64,000 nt of DNA from Lysobacter sp. ISL-50 (GTDB taxonomy: Bacteria > Pseudomonadota > Gammaproteobacteria > Xanthomonadales > Xanthomonadaceae). Made by a program: the position numbers and the translations under genes. Positions 1-8,630 of this stretch are shown in pieces. Each line of letters starts with the position of its first letter. Positions within the stretch are counted from its first letter, which is position 1. The stretch covers positions 1 to 64,000 of the forward strand of contig NZ_JAGGRI010000045.1 of the NCBI RefSeq assembly GCF_018612875.1. The letters run 5' to 3'. The notes under the pieces were generated by a model. The model saw nothing but the letters and a program-made list of their open reading frames with translations. It was not told the origin of the DNA and ran no database searches.

Positions 1-162
1 AAAGGTCTTTGGGCTGTTTCGAATCAAGAGCCACGAGTGCGGTGCTTGCGCAGGCAGGTCCCGCAGTGGGCATCCTGCCCACGGCGGGACCCGGCGCACG
101 TCCATGTGCGCCGCCCTTCGGGTGTCCCTGGTCTCGCGAGTTACTAGCTGCGCCCAGCAACG

Positions 163-210
163 GCAACTGCAACTGCAACTGCAACTGCAACTGCAACTGC
201 AATAGCAACA
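163..210. repeat. GCAACT hexanucleotide tandem repeat
   Basis: Six perfect copies of GCAACT (163-198) are followed by two degenerate copies (GCAATA, GCAACA). The array lies just beyond the stop codon of the minus-strand acetyltransferase gene. The unit length of six means copy-number change would not shift a reading frame. The remaining bases 1-162 show no gene I can support. Confidence 0.9.
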
Positions 211-213
211 GCT

Positions 214-765
214 TCAGCCTGCCTCCGCGCCCCTTCGCAAAATAAACTCATGATCGTGAGTACCACCCACGATGAACTCGTACTCACCCACCCGCTCAAA
301 CCCATAACGCGCATAAAACCGCTGCGCGCCGAAATTCTCCGACCACACCCCGATCCACAGCGTGCGCGGCCCATCGCGCAGCAACCATTCCAGCACCGTC
401 TCGAACAAGCGCGCGCCCCAGCCGCCGTTCTGCGCCTCGCGCAGCAGGTACAGGCGCTTCAGCTCGCCGTCGCCCGGCGCCACCTGCGGATGCGGCAGGC
501 CGCAGGGGCCCGCGGCGGCGTGGCCGACGACGACGCCGTCGCGCTCCAGCAGGAAGATCGCGTAGTCCGGATGCGACAGGATGATCGCCTGCTTCTCGAT
601 CGAATAACTGTCGCGCAGGAAAAACTCCAGATCCTCCGGCGGATACAGGGCACCGAAGGTCTCCACGAACGTGCGCGTGGCGATATCGGCCACGGTCGCG
701 GCGTCGGCGACGCCGGCGCGGCGGATCGAAAACTGCGGGGTTTCGCTGCTCATAAGGCCTCGCAT
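214..765 (-). CDS. GNAT family N-acetyltransferase
   Basis: A predicted acyl-CoA-dependent N-acetyltransferase of 183 residues; substrate unknown. The N-terminal part (FSIRRAGVADAATVADIA) is the usual GNAT first strand and helix. The middle holds LKRLYLLREAQNGGWGARLFE, a match to the acetyl-CoA-binding motif A, and the C-terminal NFGAQRFYARYGFERVGEYEF is the typical motif B end. The start could be the ATG at 765 or an in-frame ATG at 753 (MSSETPQF), which would remove four residues. It stands alone between a hexamer repeat and the aspS terminator. The family is clear; the specific function is not. Confidence 0.85.
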   Translation of the reverse strand: MRGLMSSETPQFSIRRAGVADAATVADIATRTFVETFGALYPPEDLEFFLRDSYSIEKQAIILSHPDYAIFLLERDGVVVGHAAAGPCGLPHPQVAPGDGELKRLYLLREAQNGGWGARLFETVLEWLLRDGPRTLWIGVWSENFGAQRFYARYGFERVGEYEFIVGGTHDHEFILRRGAEAG

Positions 766-820
766 GGAACGAAATTCATCGACATGCCAACGGATCGGAT
801 CGAAACCGATCCCCCCAAAT

Positions 821-851
821 GCATCGACCCGGCGCGAAGCCGGGTCGATGC
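821..851 (-). terminator. Hairpin terminator downstream of aspS
   Basis: A perfect 13-bp inverted repeat (821-833 and 839-851) encloses a 5-base loop. It lies 28 bases past the aspS stop. The U-tract on the minus strand is weak, so it is a probable rather than certain intrinsic terminator. It could also serve as a boundary hairpin. Confidence 0.6.
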
Positions 852-878
852 GCCGATCAAGCTCGGATCAAGCCTACC

Positions 879-2648
879 TCAGGCCGGATCTTTCTTCGGC
901 CGCACCATCACATGCACTTCCGCCAGCTGCGCGTCCGGGATCATTGAGGGCGCGCCGGTCATCAGGCACTGCGCGGTGGTGGTCTTCGGGAACGCGATCA
1001 CGTCGCGGATCGATTCGGTCCCGGCCATCAGCGCGGCGATGCGGTCGATGCCGAAGGCGATGCCGCCGTGCGGCGGCGCGCCGTACTTCAGCGCGTCGAG
1101 CAGGAAGCCGAACTTCGCCTCGGCCTCCTCCGCACCGATGCCGAGCAGATCGAACACTGCCGACTGCATCTGCGGACGATGGATGCGGATCGAACCGCCG
1201 CCGATCTCGTTACCGTTGAGCACCATGTCGTAGCCGCGCGACACCGCGGTCTTGGCGTTGGCGCGCAGGTCGGCGATGTCGTCCACCGCCGGCGCGGTGA
1301 AGGGGTGATGCAGGGCCACAAAGCGCTGCGCCTCTTCGTCCCATTCGAACATCGGGAAGTCGGTGACCCACAGCGGCTTCCAGCCGTCGCCGACCAAATT
1401 CAGATCCTTGCCCAACTTCAAGCGCAGCGCGCCCATGAAGTCGCTCGCGGTCTTGTAGTCGGCCGCGCCGAAGAAGATCGCATCGCCGCTCTGCGCGCCG
1501 GTGGCTTCGACGATCTTCGCCAGCGTCGCGTCGTCGAGGAACTTCGCGATCGGCGAGTTGATGCCGTCGCGGCCCTTGCCGGCGTCTTCGATCTTCATCC
1601 ACGCCAGGCCCTTGGCGCCGTACTTGGCCGCGTGCGCGCCGGCTTCGTCGATCTGCTTGCGCGAGAACGCGCCCGCGCCCGGCGCGCGCAGCGCGATCAC
1701 GCGGCCGTCGACATGGTTGGCCCAATCGGTGAAGACCTTGAATTCGCAGGTCTTGACCAGTTCGGCGATATCGACGAATTCCAGGTCGATGCGCAGGTCG
1801 GGCTTGTCCGAACCGTAGCGGCGCATCGCTTCGGCATAGGTCATGCGCGGGAACTGCGCGTCGAGTTCGACGTCGATGCTTTCCTTGAACACGACCCGGA
1901 TCATGTCCTCGACCGTGTCCTGCACGTCGCGCTCGGACACCCAGGCGAACTCCATGTCGAGCTGGGTGAATTCGAGCTGGCGGTCGGCGCGCAGCGCTTC
2001 GTCGCGGAAGCAGCGCGCGATCTGGTAGTAACGGTCGAAGCCGGCCACCATCAGGATCTGCTTGAACAACTGCGGCGACTGCGGCAGCGCGTAGAACTCG
2101 CCCGGATGCATGCGCGCCGGAACCAGGAAGTCGCGCGCACCTTCGGGCGTGGCCTTGGTCAGGATCGGGGTTTCGATGTCCTGGAAACCGCGCGCGTCGA
2201 GCCAGCGACGCAGCGACTGCACCAGACGGATGCGGGTGCGCATCATCTTCTGCATTTCCGGGCGACGCAGGTCGAGGTAGCGATAGGTCAGACGGGTTTC
2301 CTCGCCGGCGTTCTCGTGGGCATGGAACGGCAGCGGCTCGGCCTTGTTGAGCACTTCGATCGACGTCGGCAGCACTTCGACCTTGCCGCTGCGGATCTTG
2401 TCGTTGGCCGCGCCGCGCGCGCGCACGGTGCCGGTGACGCGCACGCAGCTTTCCACGCTCAGGTCGCTGGCGGTCTTGAACAGGTCGGCCATGTCCGAAT
2501 CGACCACGATCTGCACCACGCCTTCGTGATCTCGCAGATCGGTGAACACCACGTGGCTTTGGACGCGATTGGTGTTGACCCAGCCGCACAAGGTGACGGT
2601 CTGGCCGATCAGCGCCTCATCGACGAGGCCGCAGAAGTGGGTACGCAT
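879..2648 (-). CDS. aspS: Aspartyl-tRNA synthetase
   Basis: A class II aminoacyl-tRNA synthetase that charges tRNA-Asp with aspartate in the cytoplasm. The 589-residue length is normal for the bacterial type. Residues 1-110 form the anticodon-binding OB fold ([20 protein letters not shown]). The catalytic core carries motif 2 ([11 protein letters not shown]) and motif 3 ([16 protein letters not shown]). The region between them is the GAD-type insertion of bacterial AspRS. The start ATG at 2648 gives the conserved beginning MRTHFCG. It is transcribed alone; a hairpin follows the stop. The call is secure. Whether it is discriminating or non-discriminating cannot be told here. Confidence 0.97.
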   Translation of the reverse strand: MRTHFCGLVDEALIGQTVTLCGWVNTNRVQSHVVFTDLRDHEGVVQIVVDSDMADLFKTASDLSVESCVRVTGTVRARGAANDKIRSGKVEVLPTSIEVLNKAEPLPFHAHENAGEETRLTYRYLDLRRPEMQKMMRTRIRLVQSLRRWLDARGFQDIETPILTKATPEGARDFLVPARMHPGEFYALPQSPQLFKQILMVAGFDRYYQIARCFRDEALRADRQLEFTQLDMEFAWVSERDVQDTVEDMIRVVFKESIDVELDAQFPRMTYAEAMRRYGSDKPDLRIDLEFVDIAELVKTCEFKVFTDWANHVDGRVIALRAPGAGAFSRKQIDEAGAHAAKYGAKGLAWMKIEDAGKGRDGINSPIAKFLDDATLAKIVEATGAQSGDAIFFGAADYKTASDFMGALRLKLGKDLNLVGDGWKPLWVTDFPMFEWDEEAQRFVALHHPFTAPAVDDIADLRANAKTAVSRGYDMVLNGNEIGGGSIRIHRPQMQSAVFDLLGIGAEEAEAKFGFLLDALKYGAPPHGGIAFGIDRIAALMAGTESIRDVIAFPKTTTAQCLMTGAPSMIPDAQLAEVHVMVRPKKDPA

Positions 2649-3030
2649 GGAAGCTCCGATAGGTGGATCTGTGAATCGTGGGGGATGCAGCAGGCTGATG
2701 GACCGGGCCGCGGCGGGTGGCCGGGCCGGATCGCCTCACCGGCCGGGGGCCGGGACCGGACATTCTAGAGCACCGGCAGCGCACCGGGGGTTCGGCCGAT
2801 TTTGTAGGAGGGCCTTCAGGCCCGAGGCTTTCGGCTCCGATCGCCGCAGCGGATGGAAAAGCGTCGGGCCTGAAGGCCCTCCCACAAAAGACCTCGGCGG
2901 TCTCGCGGCCCTGGCGGCGTTTTGCGGAGAATGGCGGGAAACAAGGACCGGTCGCCCCAAAGCCGTCATTCCCGCGAACGACGAACTTGAAGGGATGTCG
3001 CTCAAAGGCAGGCCGAGCTGCCCCAAAACA
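2649..3030. other. Intergenic region with palindromic repeat, no gene seen
   Basis: This gap between aspS and the FmdB-type gene has no convincing coding frame. It holds the palindromic element at 2801-2890 and the fmdB terminator at its right end. The aspS promoter must lie in its left part, but no clear -35/-10 pair stands out. Confidence 0.6.
2801..2890. repeat. Palindromic intergenic repeat, family 1, copy 1
   Basis: An inverted repeat of about 25 bases per arm (2801-2825 and 2864-2889) has outer ends TTTGTAGGAGGG and CCCTCCCACAAA. Its internal spacer (GATCGCCGC...GGATGGAAAAGC) resembles the spacer of the element at 8212-8303. Both are followed by AGACCTCG. This identifies a repeat family rather than a simple terminator. 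Confidence 0.8.
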
Positions 3031-3031
3031 G

Positions 3032-3057
3032 AAAAGGCGCCTTCCGGCGCCCTTTTT
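3032..3057 (-). terminator. Terminator of the FmdB-type gene
   Basis: On the minus strand a GC-rich stem (GGGCGCC / GGCGCC, GGAA loop) is followed by TTTTCTGTTTT. It begins 30 bases after the stop codon of the gene at 3088. This is a canonical intrinsic terminator. Confidence 0.8.
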
Positions 3058-3087
3058 GAATCACATCGATGATTCAGCAGCGAAGGC

Positions 3088-3435
3088 TCAAGCCGCCCCG
3101 CCGCCCGCGGCCGGCTTGCTCGCCGGGGCCGATTCGGCCTTTTTCTCGGGCTTGCTGTCGGCCTTCTTCTCGGCCGGCTTGCTGTCGCCGCCGGAGGCCG
3201 CGGACGAACCGCCCGAGCTGCCCTCGCCAGCCAGATTGCGCTTCTTGTCGCCGTCCTTCTTGAAATCGGTCTCGTACCAGCCGCCGCCGGCCAGGCGGAA
3301 CTGCGGCGCGGTCAGCTGGCGGCCGACCTTCTCGGCGCCGCATTCGGGGCACAGGGTCGGGTCGGCGTCGGACAGCTTCTGCAGGCGGTCGAAGCTGTGG
3401 CCGCAGGCGCTGCACTGGAAGGCGTAGATGGGCAT
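3088..3435 (-). CDS. FmdB family zinc ribbon protein
   Basis: A small protein of 115 residues of the FmdB/CxxC zinc ribbon family, often annotated as a putative regulatory protein. The N-terminal 45 residues hold two CxxC knuckles (C8/C11 and near C33/C36) starting with MPIYAFQCSACG, which is diagnostic for the family. From about residue 70 the protein becomes a low-complexity tail rich in Gly, Ser, Lys, Pro and Ala. That tail is longer than in many family members and is probably disordered. It lies downstream of the ABC-F gene on the same strand, with a 174-base gap containing a short palindrome. The molecular role of this family is not established. Confidence 0.85.
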   Translation of the reverse strand: MPIYAFQCSACGHSFDRLQKLSDADPTLCPECGAEKVGRQLTAPQFRLAGGGWYETDFKKDGDKKRNLAGEGSSGGSSAASGGDSKPAEKKADSKPEKKAESAPASKPAAGGGAA

Positions 3436-3561
3436 GGCGATGGCTGTGTTCGGAACGACAGAGTGGGACAGTTTGGGGGCGGATCGGGCCGATGCAAGCG
3501 CTGTGGGGGCGTGGGCATCGCGGTTCGGGGGTTGCGCGCCCTCATCCGCCCCTTCGGGGCA

Positions 3562-3585
3562 CCTTCTCCCGCAAGCGGGAGAAGG
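3562..3585. repeat. Short palindrome CTCCCGCAAGCGGGAG
   Basis: A 24-base perfect palindrome with core CTCCCGCAAGCGGGAG sits between the FmdB-type gene and the ABC-F gene. The same core forms each arm of the larger nested element at 42548-42721, so this is a solo copy of that family. It may also act as a transcription terminator for the ABC-F gene. Confidence 0.75.
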
Positions 3586-3609
3586 GAACAGCGGGGCCTT
3601 TTTCGCTCA

Positions 3610-5481
3610 TCAAGCCGCGTCGTACAGCGCCATCCACTCCGCCTCGGCCTTGACCAGTTCGGCCGCGACCCGCTCGCGCTGCTTGGCCAGTTCGGCGGCG
3701 TTGTCGCCGCCGCCGGCGTACTTGGTCGGGTCGGCCAGATCCATGTCCAGCGTGTGCAGCCTGGATTCCAGCTCGGCCATGCGCTTTTCGGCTTCGGCCA
3801 GCTTGTGCGGATTGGCCTTGCGCGCGCCCTTGCCGGCCGGTGCCGCCTTGCCGGCGGCGGTGGCCTGCGCGGCGGCCTTGGCCGCGGCCGCGCCCTTGCC
3901 GTCGTTGCTGTTGTCGCGCGTGCGCAGCCACACCGCGTAGGCGTCGAGGTCGCCGTCGAACGGCTGCGCCACGCCATCGGCCACGCGCCAGAAGGTTTCG
4001 CAGACCAGGCCGATGAGGTGGCGGTCGTGCGAGACCAGCACGATCGCGCCGTCGAAATCCGACAACGCTTCGGCCAGCGCTTCGCGCACGTCCAGGTCCA
4101 AGTGGTTGGTCGGTTCGTCGAGCAACAGCACGTTCGGCTTGCGCCAGGCGATCATCGCCAGGGCCAGGCGCGCGCGTTCGCCGCCGGAGAAACCATCGAC
4201 CGATTCGAAGGCGCGGTCGCCGGGGAAATTCCACTTGCCGAGGAAGTCGCGCAGTTGCTGCGTCGACACGCCCGGCGCGATCTCGGCCAGATGGTCGATG
4301 GGGCTTACGCCCTCGTGCAGCGATTCGACCGTGTGCTGGGCGAAGTAGCCGATGCGCAGGTCCGGATGGCCGCCGCGCTCGCCGGTCAGCAGCTCCAGCT
4401 CGCCGACCAGCGATTTCACCAGCGTGGATTTACCCGCGCCGTTGGGACCGAGCAGGGCGATGCGGTCGCCGGCTTCGAGGATGAAGCTGACATCGTCGAG
4501 GACGACATGATCGCCGTAGCCGCAATCGGCGTGGATCAGGCGCAGCAGCGCGTGCGGCAGCTTGGCCGGGGCGGGGAATTCGATGCGCAGCGCGCGTTCC
4601 TGCCGCACCGCCTCGGTGCCGACCATCTTGGCCAGGCGCTTGACCCGCGACTGCGCCTGCTTGGCCTTGGCCGCGCTGGCGCTGAAGCGGTCGATGAAGC
4701 TCTGCAGATGGGCGCGCTCGGCCTGCTGCTTTTCGTGGGTGATCTGCTGCAGGCGCAGGTGTTCGGCGCGCTGGCGCTCGAAGGCGGTGTAGTCGCCGGT
4801 GTAGAGCTTGGCCTTGCCGTCGTGCAGATGCAGGGTGTGGGTGGTGACTTCGTCGAGGAACTCGCGGTCGTGCGAGATCAGCAGCAAGGTGCCCGGGTAT
4901 TTCAGCAGCCATTGCTCCAGCCACAGCACCGCGTCGAGGTCCAGGTGGTTGGTCGGTTCGTCGAGCAGCAGCAGGTCCGACGGCGTCATCAGCGCGCGCG
5001 CCAGGTTCAGGCGCACGCGCCAGCCGCCGGAGAATTCCTTGACCGCGCGCTCGTGGGTGTCGGCGCTGAAGCCCAGGCCGTGCAGCAGCTTGCCGGCGCG
5101 CGCGGTGGCGTCGTAGCCGCCCAGTTCCTCGAGCTGGTGGTGGGCCTCGGCGACCGCCTCCCAGTCCTCGCGCTCGACCGCTTCGCGCTCGGCGACGATG
5201 ACCTTGTAGACGTTGGCGTCGCCGGACAGGACGAAGTCCAGCGCCGCGTCGTCCAGGGCCGGGGTTTCCTGCGCCACGCTGGCGATGCGCACCCGGTTGG
5301 GCACGTCGATATCGCCGCGGTCGGCCTCGACTTCGCCCTGGATCGCCGCGAACAGCGAGGACTTGCCGGTGCCGTTACGGCCGATCACGCCCACCCGCCA
5401 GCCGGCGTGCAGGGTCAGGTCTACGTTGGACAGCAGCAGGCGTTCGCCGCGCCGCATGGCGAAATCACGGAAAGAAATCAT
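3610..5481 (-). CDS. ABC-F family ATP-binding protein (YheS-like)
   Basis: A cytoplasmic protein with two ABC ATPase domains and no membrane segments, 623 residues, of the ABC-F group that acts on the ribosome. Domain 1 has Walker A GRNGTGKSS near residue 36 and signature FSGGWRVRLNLA followed by LLLDEPTNHLD. Domain 2 has GPNGAGKST, signature FSGGERARLALA and again LLLDEPTNHLD. A linker of about 80 residues rich in Arg, Lys and Gln joins them, as in the P-site tRNA interaction motif. The C-terminal 90 residues are Ala/Lys-rich and coiled-coil-like. The opening MISFRDFAMRRGERLLL resembles E. coli YheS more than Uup or EttA. Which translational step it assists is not known from sequence. Confidence 0.9.
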   Translation of the reverse strand: MISFRDFAMRRGERLLLSNVDLTLHAGWRVGVIGRNGTGKSSLFAAIQGEVEADRGDIDVPNRVRIASVAQETPALDDAALDFVLSGDANVYKVIVAEREAVEREDWEAVAEAHHQLEELGGYDATARAGKLLHGLGFSADTHERAVKEFSGGWRVRLNLARALMTPSDLLLLDEPTNHLDLDAVLWLEQWLLKYPGTLLLISHDREFLDEVTTHTLHLHDGKAKLYTGDYTAFERQRAEHLRLQQITHEKQQAERAHLQSFIDRFSASAAKAKQAQSRVKRLAKMVGTEAVRQERALRIEFPAPAKLPHALLRLIHADCGYGDHVVLDDVSFILEAGDRIALLGPNGAGKSTLVKSLVGELELLTGERGGHPDLRIGYFAQHTVESLHEGVSPIDHLAEIAPGVSTQQLRDFLGKWNFPGDRAFESVDGFSGGERARLALAMIAWRKPNVLLLDEPTNHLDLDVREALAEALSDFDGAIVLVSHDRHLIGLVCETFWRVADGVAQPFDGDLDAYAVWLRTRDNSNDGKGAAAAKAAAQATAAGKAAPAGKGARKANPHKLAEAEKRMAELESRLHTLDMDLADPTKYAGGGDNAAELAKQRERVAAELVKAEAEWMALYDAA

Positions 5482-5679
5482 GCGGATATGGTCGCATGAC
5501 TGATCGGTATTTGCTCATGAGGACAAGTTCGGCCGCGGCCGGGGCGGCCGTCGAATAATCGGAACGTCGGCCTCAGACCGCCCCCACGCGTCAACGAGCT
5601 CGCCTCCCGCGGTAAAGCGCCCCTCGCGCCGGCCGCGGCGGCGGCGCTCGCCCTGACGTCCCCCGTTCGACCGCCCGGA

Positions 5680-8088
5680 GTGTCCATGTCCCGCCGCCTG
5701 TCCCTGCTCAGCACCGCCGTATCGATCGCCCTCGCCAGCTCGCCCGCCTGGGCCCAGGACGCCGCCGCCCCCGCGGCCCCGGCCTCGAATCCGACCAACC
5801 TCGACACCCTGATCGTCACCGGCACCCGCGTGTCCGACCGCACCGTGGCCGAGTCCACCGCGCCGATCGACATCATCACCCCGCAGACCCTGGAGTCCAC
5901 CGGCACGGTCGAGCTGGCCACCGCCCTGGCCCGCGCCCTGCCCTCGCTGAATTTCCCGCGCCCGGCCATCACCGACGCCACCGACGCGGTGCGCCCGGCG
6001 CAGCTGCGCGGATTGGCCCCGGACCAGGTGCTGGTGCTGGTCAACGGCAAGCGCCGCCACACCACGTCCCTGATCAACCTCAACGACAGCATCGGCCGCG
6101 GCTCCTCGCCGGTGGATCTCAACGCGATCCCCATCGCCGCGATCGAGCGCGTGGAAGTGCTGCGCGACGGCGCCTCGGCGCAGTACGGCTCCGATGCGAT
6201 CGCCGGCGTCATCAACATCGTGCTGAAAGGTTCCGGCGAAGGCGGCAGCATCGCCGCGCGCTACGGCCAATTCAGCGCCGGCGACGGCAAGCAGTACCAG
6301 TTGTCCGGCGACGCCGGCTTCAAGCTCGGCGAGAACGGCAGCGTGCATCTGTCGGCGCAGGGCGGGCATAGCGACAACACCGACCGCGCGCGGCCGTACC
6401 TGGGCCCGGTCACGCCGACCAGCAATCCGCCGGGCAAGGTCGTGCATCGTTACGGCGATCCGGAAATCGATCAGGCCGCGGTGGCCTATAACGCCCAGTA
6501 CAAGGCCGCCGAGGGCGTGGAGTTCTATTCCTTCGGCACCGCCAGCCGCCGCCGCGCGATTTCCAACGGCTATTTCCGCGCGCCCGGCAACGCGAACAAC
6601 ATCCTGTCGGTGTACCCCAACGGCTTCCTGCCGCAGATCGACAACCTCAGCAAGGACCGCGCCTTGGTGCTGGGCCTGCGCGGCCAGACCGGCGGCGGCT
6701 GGAATCTCGACCTGAGCTACAACTACGGCCAGAACCAGCTCGATTTCGACGTGCGCAACAGCTTGAATCGCACCCTGGGCGTCGCCTCGCCGCACGATTT
6801 CTATATCGGCGCGCTGGAAGTCACCCAGAACGTGCTCAACGCCGATTTCAACAAGGCCTTCGACGTGGGCTGGCTGAAGTACCCGCTGACCTTCGCCTTC
6901 GGCGCGGAATGGCGCGGCGAGAAATTCAACCAGAGCGCGGGCGAACTCGCCTCCTACGTGGCCGGCCCCGAACCCGGCGCGCCGGGCGCGCAGGTGTTTC
7001 CCGGCTTCACCCCGTCCGACGCCAGCCGCCGCGACCGCCACAGCTATTCGTTCTACGCCGACGTGGAAACCGACGTGACCGACAAGCTCTCGCTCGGCGC
7101 CGCCGCGCGTTACGAGAGCTACAGCGACTTCGGCGAAACCACCTCCGGCAAGCTGTCGGCGCGCTACGCCTTCAGCGACAAGGTCGCGTTGCGCGGCACG
7201 GTCTCGACCGGTTTCCGCGCGCCCTCGCTGCAGCAGCAGTTCTATCAGTCCACGCAGACGGTGATCGTGCTCGGCGATCCCAACCCGTTCCAGGTCCGCA
7301 CCTTCGCCGTGGACGATCCGGCCGCGATCGCGCTCGGCGCCGAGCCGCTCAAGGCCGAGGAATCCACCAACATCGGCCTGGGCCTGGTGCTGCAGCCGGT
7401 GGAAGGCCTGTACATCACCGTCGATGCCTATCAGGTGGACGTGGACGACCGCATCATCCTCTCGGAAAACCTGCGCGGCCCGGCGGTGGCGAGCTTCCTG
7501 GAAGCGCGCGGCTATCCGGGCATCAACGGCGGGCGTTACTTCACCAACGCGGTGGATACCCGCACGCGCGGCATCGACATCGTCGGCAGCTACAAGTGGA
7601 CGCTCGGCGACGGCACGCTGGATCTCACCGGCGGCTACAACCACAACAAGACCACGCTGGAACGCATCGCCGCCAATCCGCCGGAACTCACCGCCGGCGG
7701 CCTGAACCTGCAGCGCATCGGCCGGGTCGAACAAGGCCGCATCACCCAGGGCGCGCCGCGCGACAAGTTCTTCCTCGGCGGCAGCTGGAACACCGGGCCG
7801 TGGCGCTTCGACGCCACCGCGACGCGCTACGGCGAGTTCCACAGCTTCAACGACGATCCCAGCGGCGTGCGCGACCAGACCTACGCGGCGAAGTGGACGC
7901 TGGACCTGGCCGCCACCTACGCCATCGACGGTTGGGAGTTCACCGTCGGCGGCGACAACGTGCTCAACGAATACCCGGACGAATCCATTTACGCCAACAG
8001 CGAGAGCGGGCAGTTGCCGTACAGCGGCAATTCGCCGTTCGGGTTCAACGGTGCGTTCGCTTATGCGAAGGTCGGGTACAAGTGGTGA
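5680..8088 (+). CDS. TonB-dependent receptor, copy 1
   Basis: An outer-membrane gated porin of 802 residues, energised by TonB-ExbB-ExbD; ligand unknown. Residues 1-25 are a Sec signal peptide ending AWAQD. The plug domain follows, with VIVTGTRVSDRTVAES and the conserved VLVLVNGKRRHTT, IERVEVLRDGASAQYGSDAIAGVINIV. The rest is a 22-strand barrel, with TGFRAPSLQQQF and a C-terminal aromatic end (YAKVGYKW). No FecA-type N-terminal signalling domain and no adjacent sigma/anti-sigma pair is present. It is highly similar along its whole length to the receptor at 24769. A GGAG ribosome site precedes the ATG, and a strong terminator follows. Confidence 0.93.
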   Translation: MSMSRRLSLLSTAVSIALASSPAWAQDAAAPAAPASNPTNLDTLIVTGTRVSDRTVAESTAPIDIITPQTLESTGTVELATALARALPSLNFPRPAITDATDAVRPAQLRGLAPDQVLVLVNGKRRHTTSLINLNDSIGRGSSPVDLNAIPIAAIERVEVLRDGASAQYGSDAIAGVINIVLKGSGEGGSIAARYGQFSAGDGKQYQLSGDAGFKLGENGSVHLSAQGGHSDNTDRARPYLGPVTPTSNPPGKVVHRYGDPEIDQAAVAYNAQYKAAEGVEFYSFGTASRRRAISNGYFRAPGNANNILSVYPNGFLPQIDNLSKDRALVLGLRGQTGGGWNLDLSYNYGQNQLDFDVRNSLNRTLGVASPHDFYIGALEVTQNVLNADFNKAFDVGWLKYPLTFAFGAEWRGEKFNQSAGELASYVAGPEPGAPGAQVFPGFTPSDASRRDRHSYSFYADVETDVTDKLSLGAAARYESYSDFGETTSGKLSARYAFSDKVALRGTVSTGFRAPSLQQQFYQSTQTVIVLGDPNPFQVRTFAVDDPAAIALGAEPLKAEESTNIGLGLVLQPVEGLYITVDAYQVDVDDRIILSENLRGPAVASFLEARGYPGINGGRYFTNAVDTRTRGIDIVGSYKWTLGDGTLDLTGGYNHNKTTLERIAANPPELTAGGLNLQRIGRVEQGRITQGAPRDKFFLGGSWNTGPWRFDATATRYGEFHSFNDDPSGVRDQTYAAKWTLDLAATYAIDGWEFTVGGDNVLNEYPDESIYANSESGQLPYSGNSPFGFNGAFAYAKVGYKW

Positions 8089-8118
8089 GGGATCGCGGCT
8101 AAGCGATCGAAACGCGAA

Positions 8119-8156
8119 CGAATCAGGGCCGCCCAGTGCGGCCCTGATTCGTTTTT
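8119..8156 (+). terminator. Intrinsic terminator of TonB-dependent receptor 1
   Basis: A perfect 14-bp stem (8119-8132 and 8138-8151) with a 5-base loop is followed directly by five T residues. It lies 30 bases past the receptor stop. Confidence 0.93.
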
Positions 8157-8630
8157 GCATGGGCCGCATCGCTCCAACGCCCGGCCACGAGGTCTTGTGT
8201 GAGAGGGAGACTTTTGTGGGAGGGAGCTTTAGCCCCGATGCTTTTGTTTCAGATCACCGCGCCGGATCGAAAAGCATCGGGGCTAAAGCTCCCTCCCACA
8301 AAAGACCTCGTTGCGCCGTTCCCGCGCCCTGCACACCGCCGCGGCTAGGATTTCGCGCAAACCGGTCGCTGCGCGCGCGATCGACGATGCGGGACTGAAC
8401 CGGGATTCATCCAGACAGTGTCTGCCTGCAGTCCCCGCGGCCGGTCGCGGACGAAATGCGGCGCAGCCTGCCGGCCAGCATGAAGTCGTCGCACCAGGCC
8501 CGCGCCGGCCTCCGGATTTTCAACAAAAATCCCGCAGAAACAATCGCTTGCGATCGCCCGACAAACGAGAAAGACTTGCATCGGGCGCCCCCAGCACACA
8601 TTCTCTAAGGACCAGACCACAGGAGATCCG
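8157..8630. other. Intergenic region, repeat plus antiporter leader
   Basis: A non-coding gap between the receptor terminator and the antiporter gene. It contains the large palindrome at 8212-8303. The right half (8305-8630) should carry the antiporter promoter, but I see no distinctive regulatory motif. The AGGAG ribosome site lies at about 8620. Confidence 0.6.
8212..8303. repeat. Palindromic intergenic repeat, family 1, copy 2
   Basis: Arms 8212-8245 and 8270-8303 are perfect 34-base inverted repeats (outer end TTTTGTGGGAGGGAG) around a 24-base spacer. A partial outer extension (GAGGTCTTGTGT before, ACAAAAGACCTCG after) makes the palindrome longer. The spacer and outer ends match the copy at 2801-2890. 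Confidence 0.88.
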
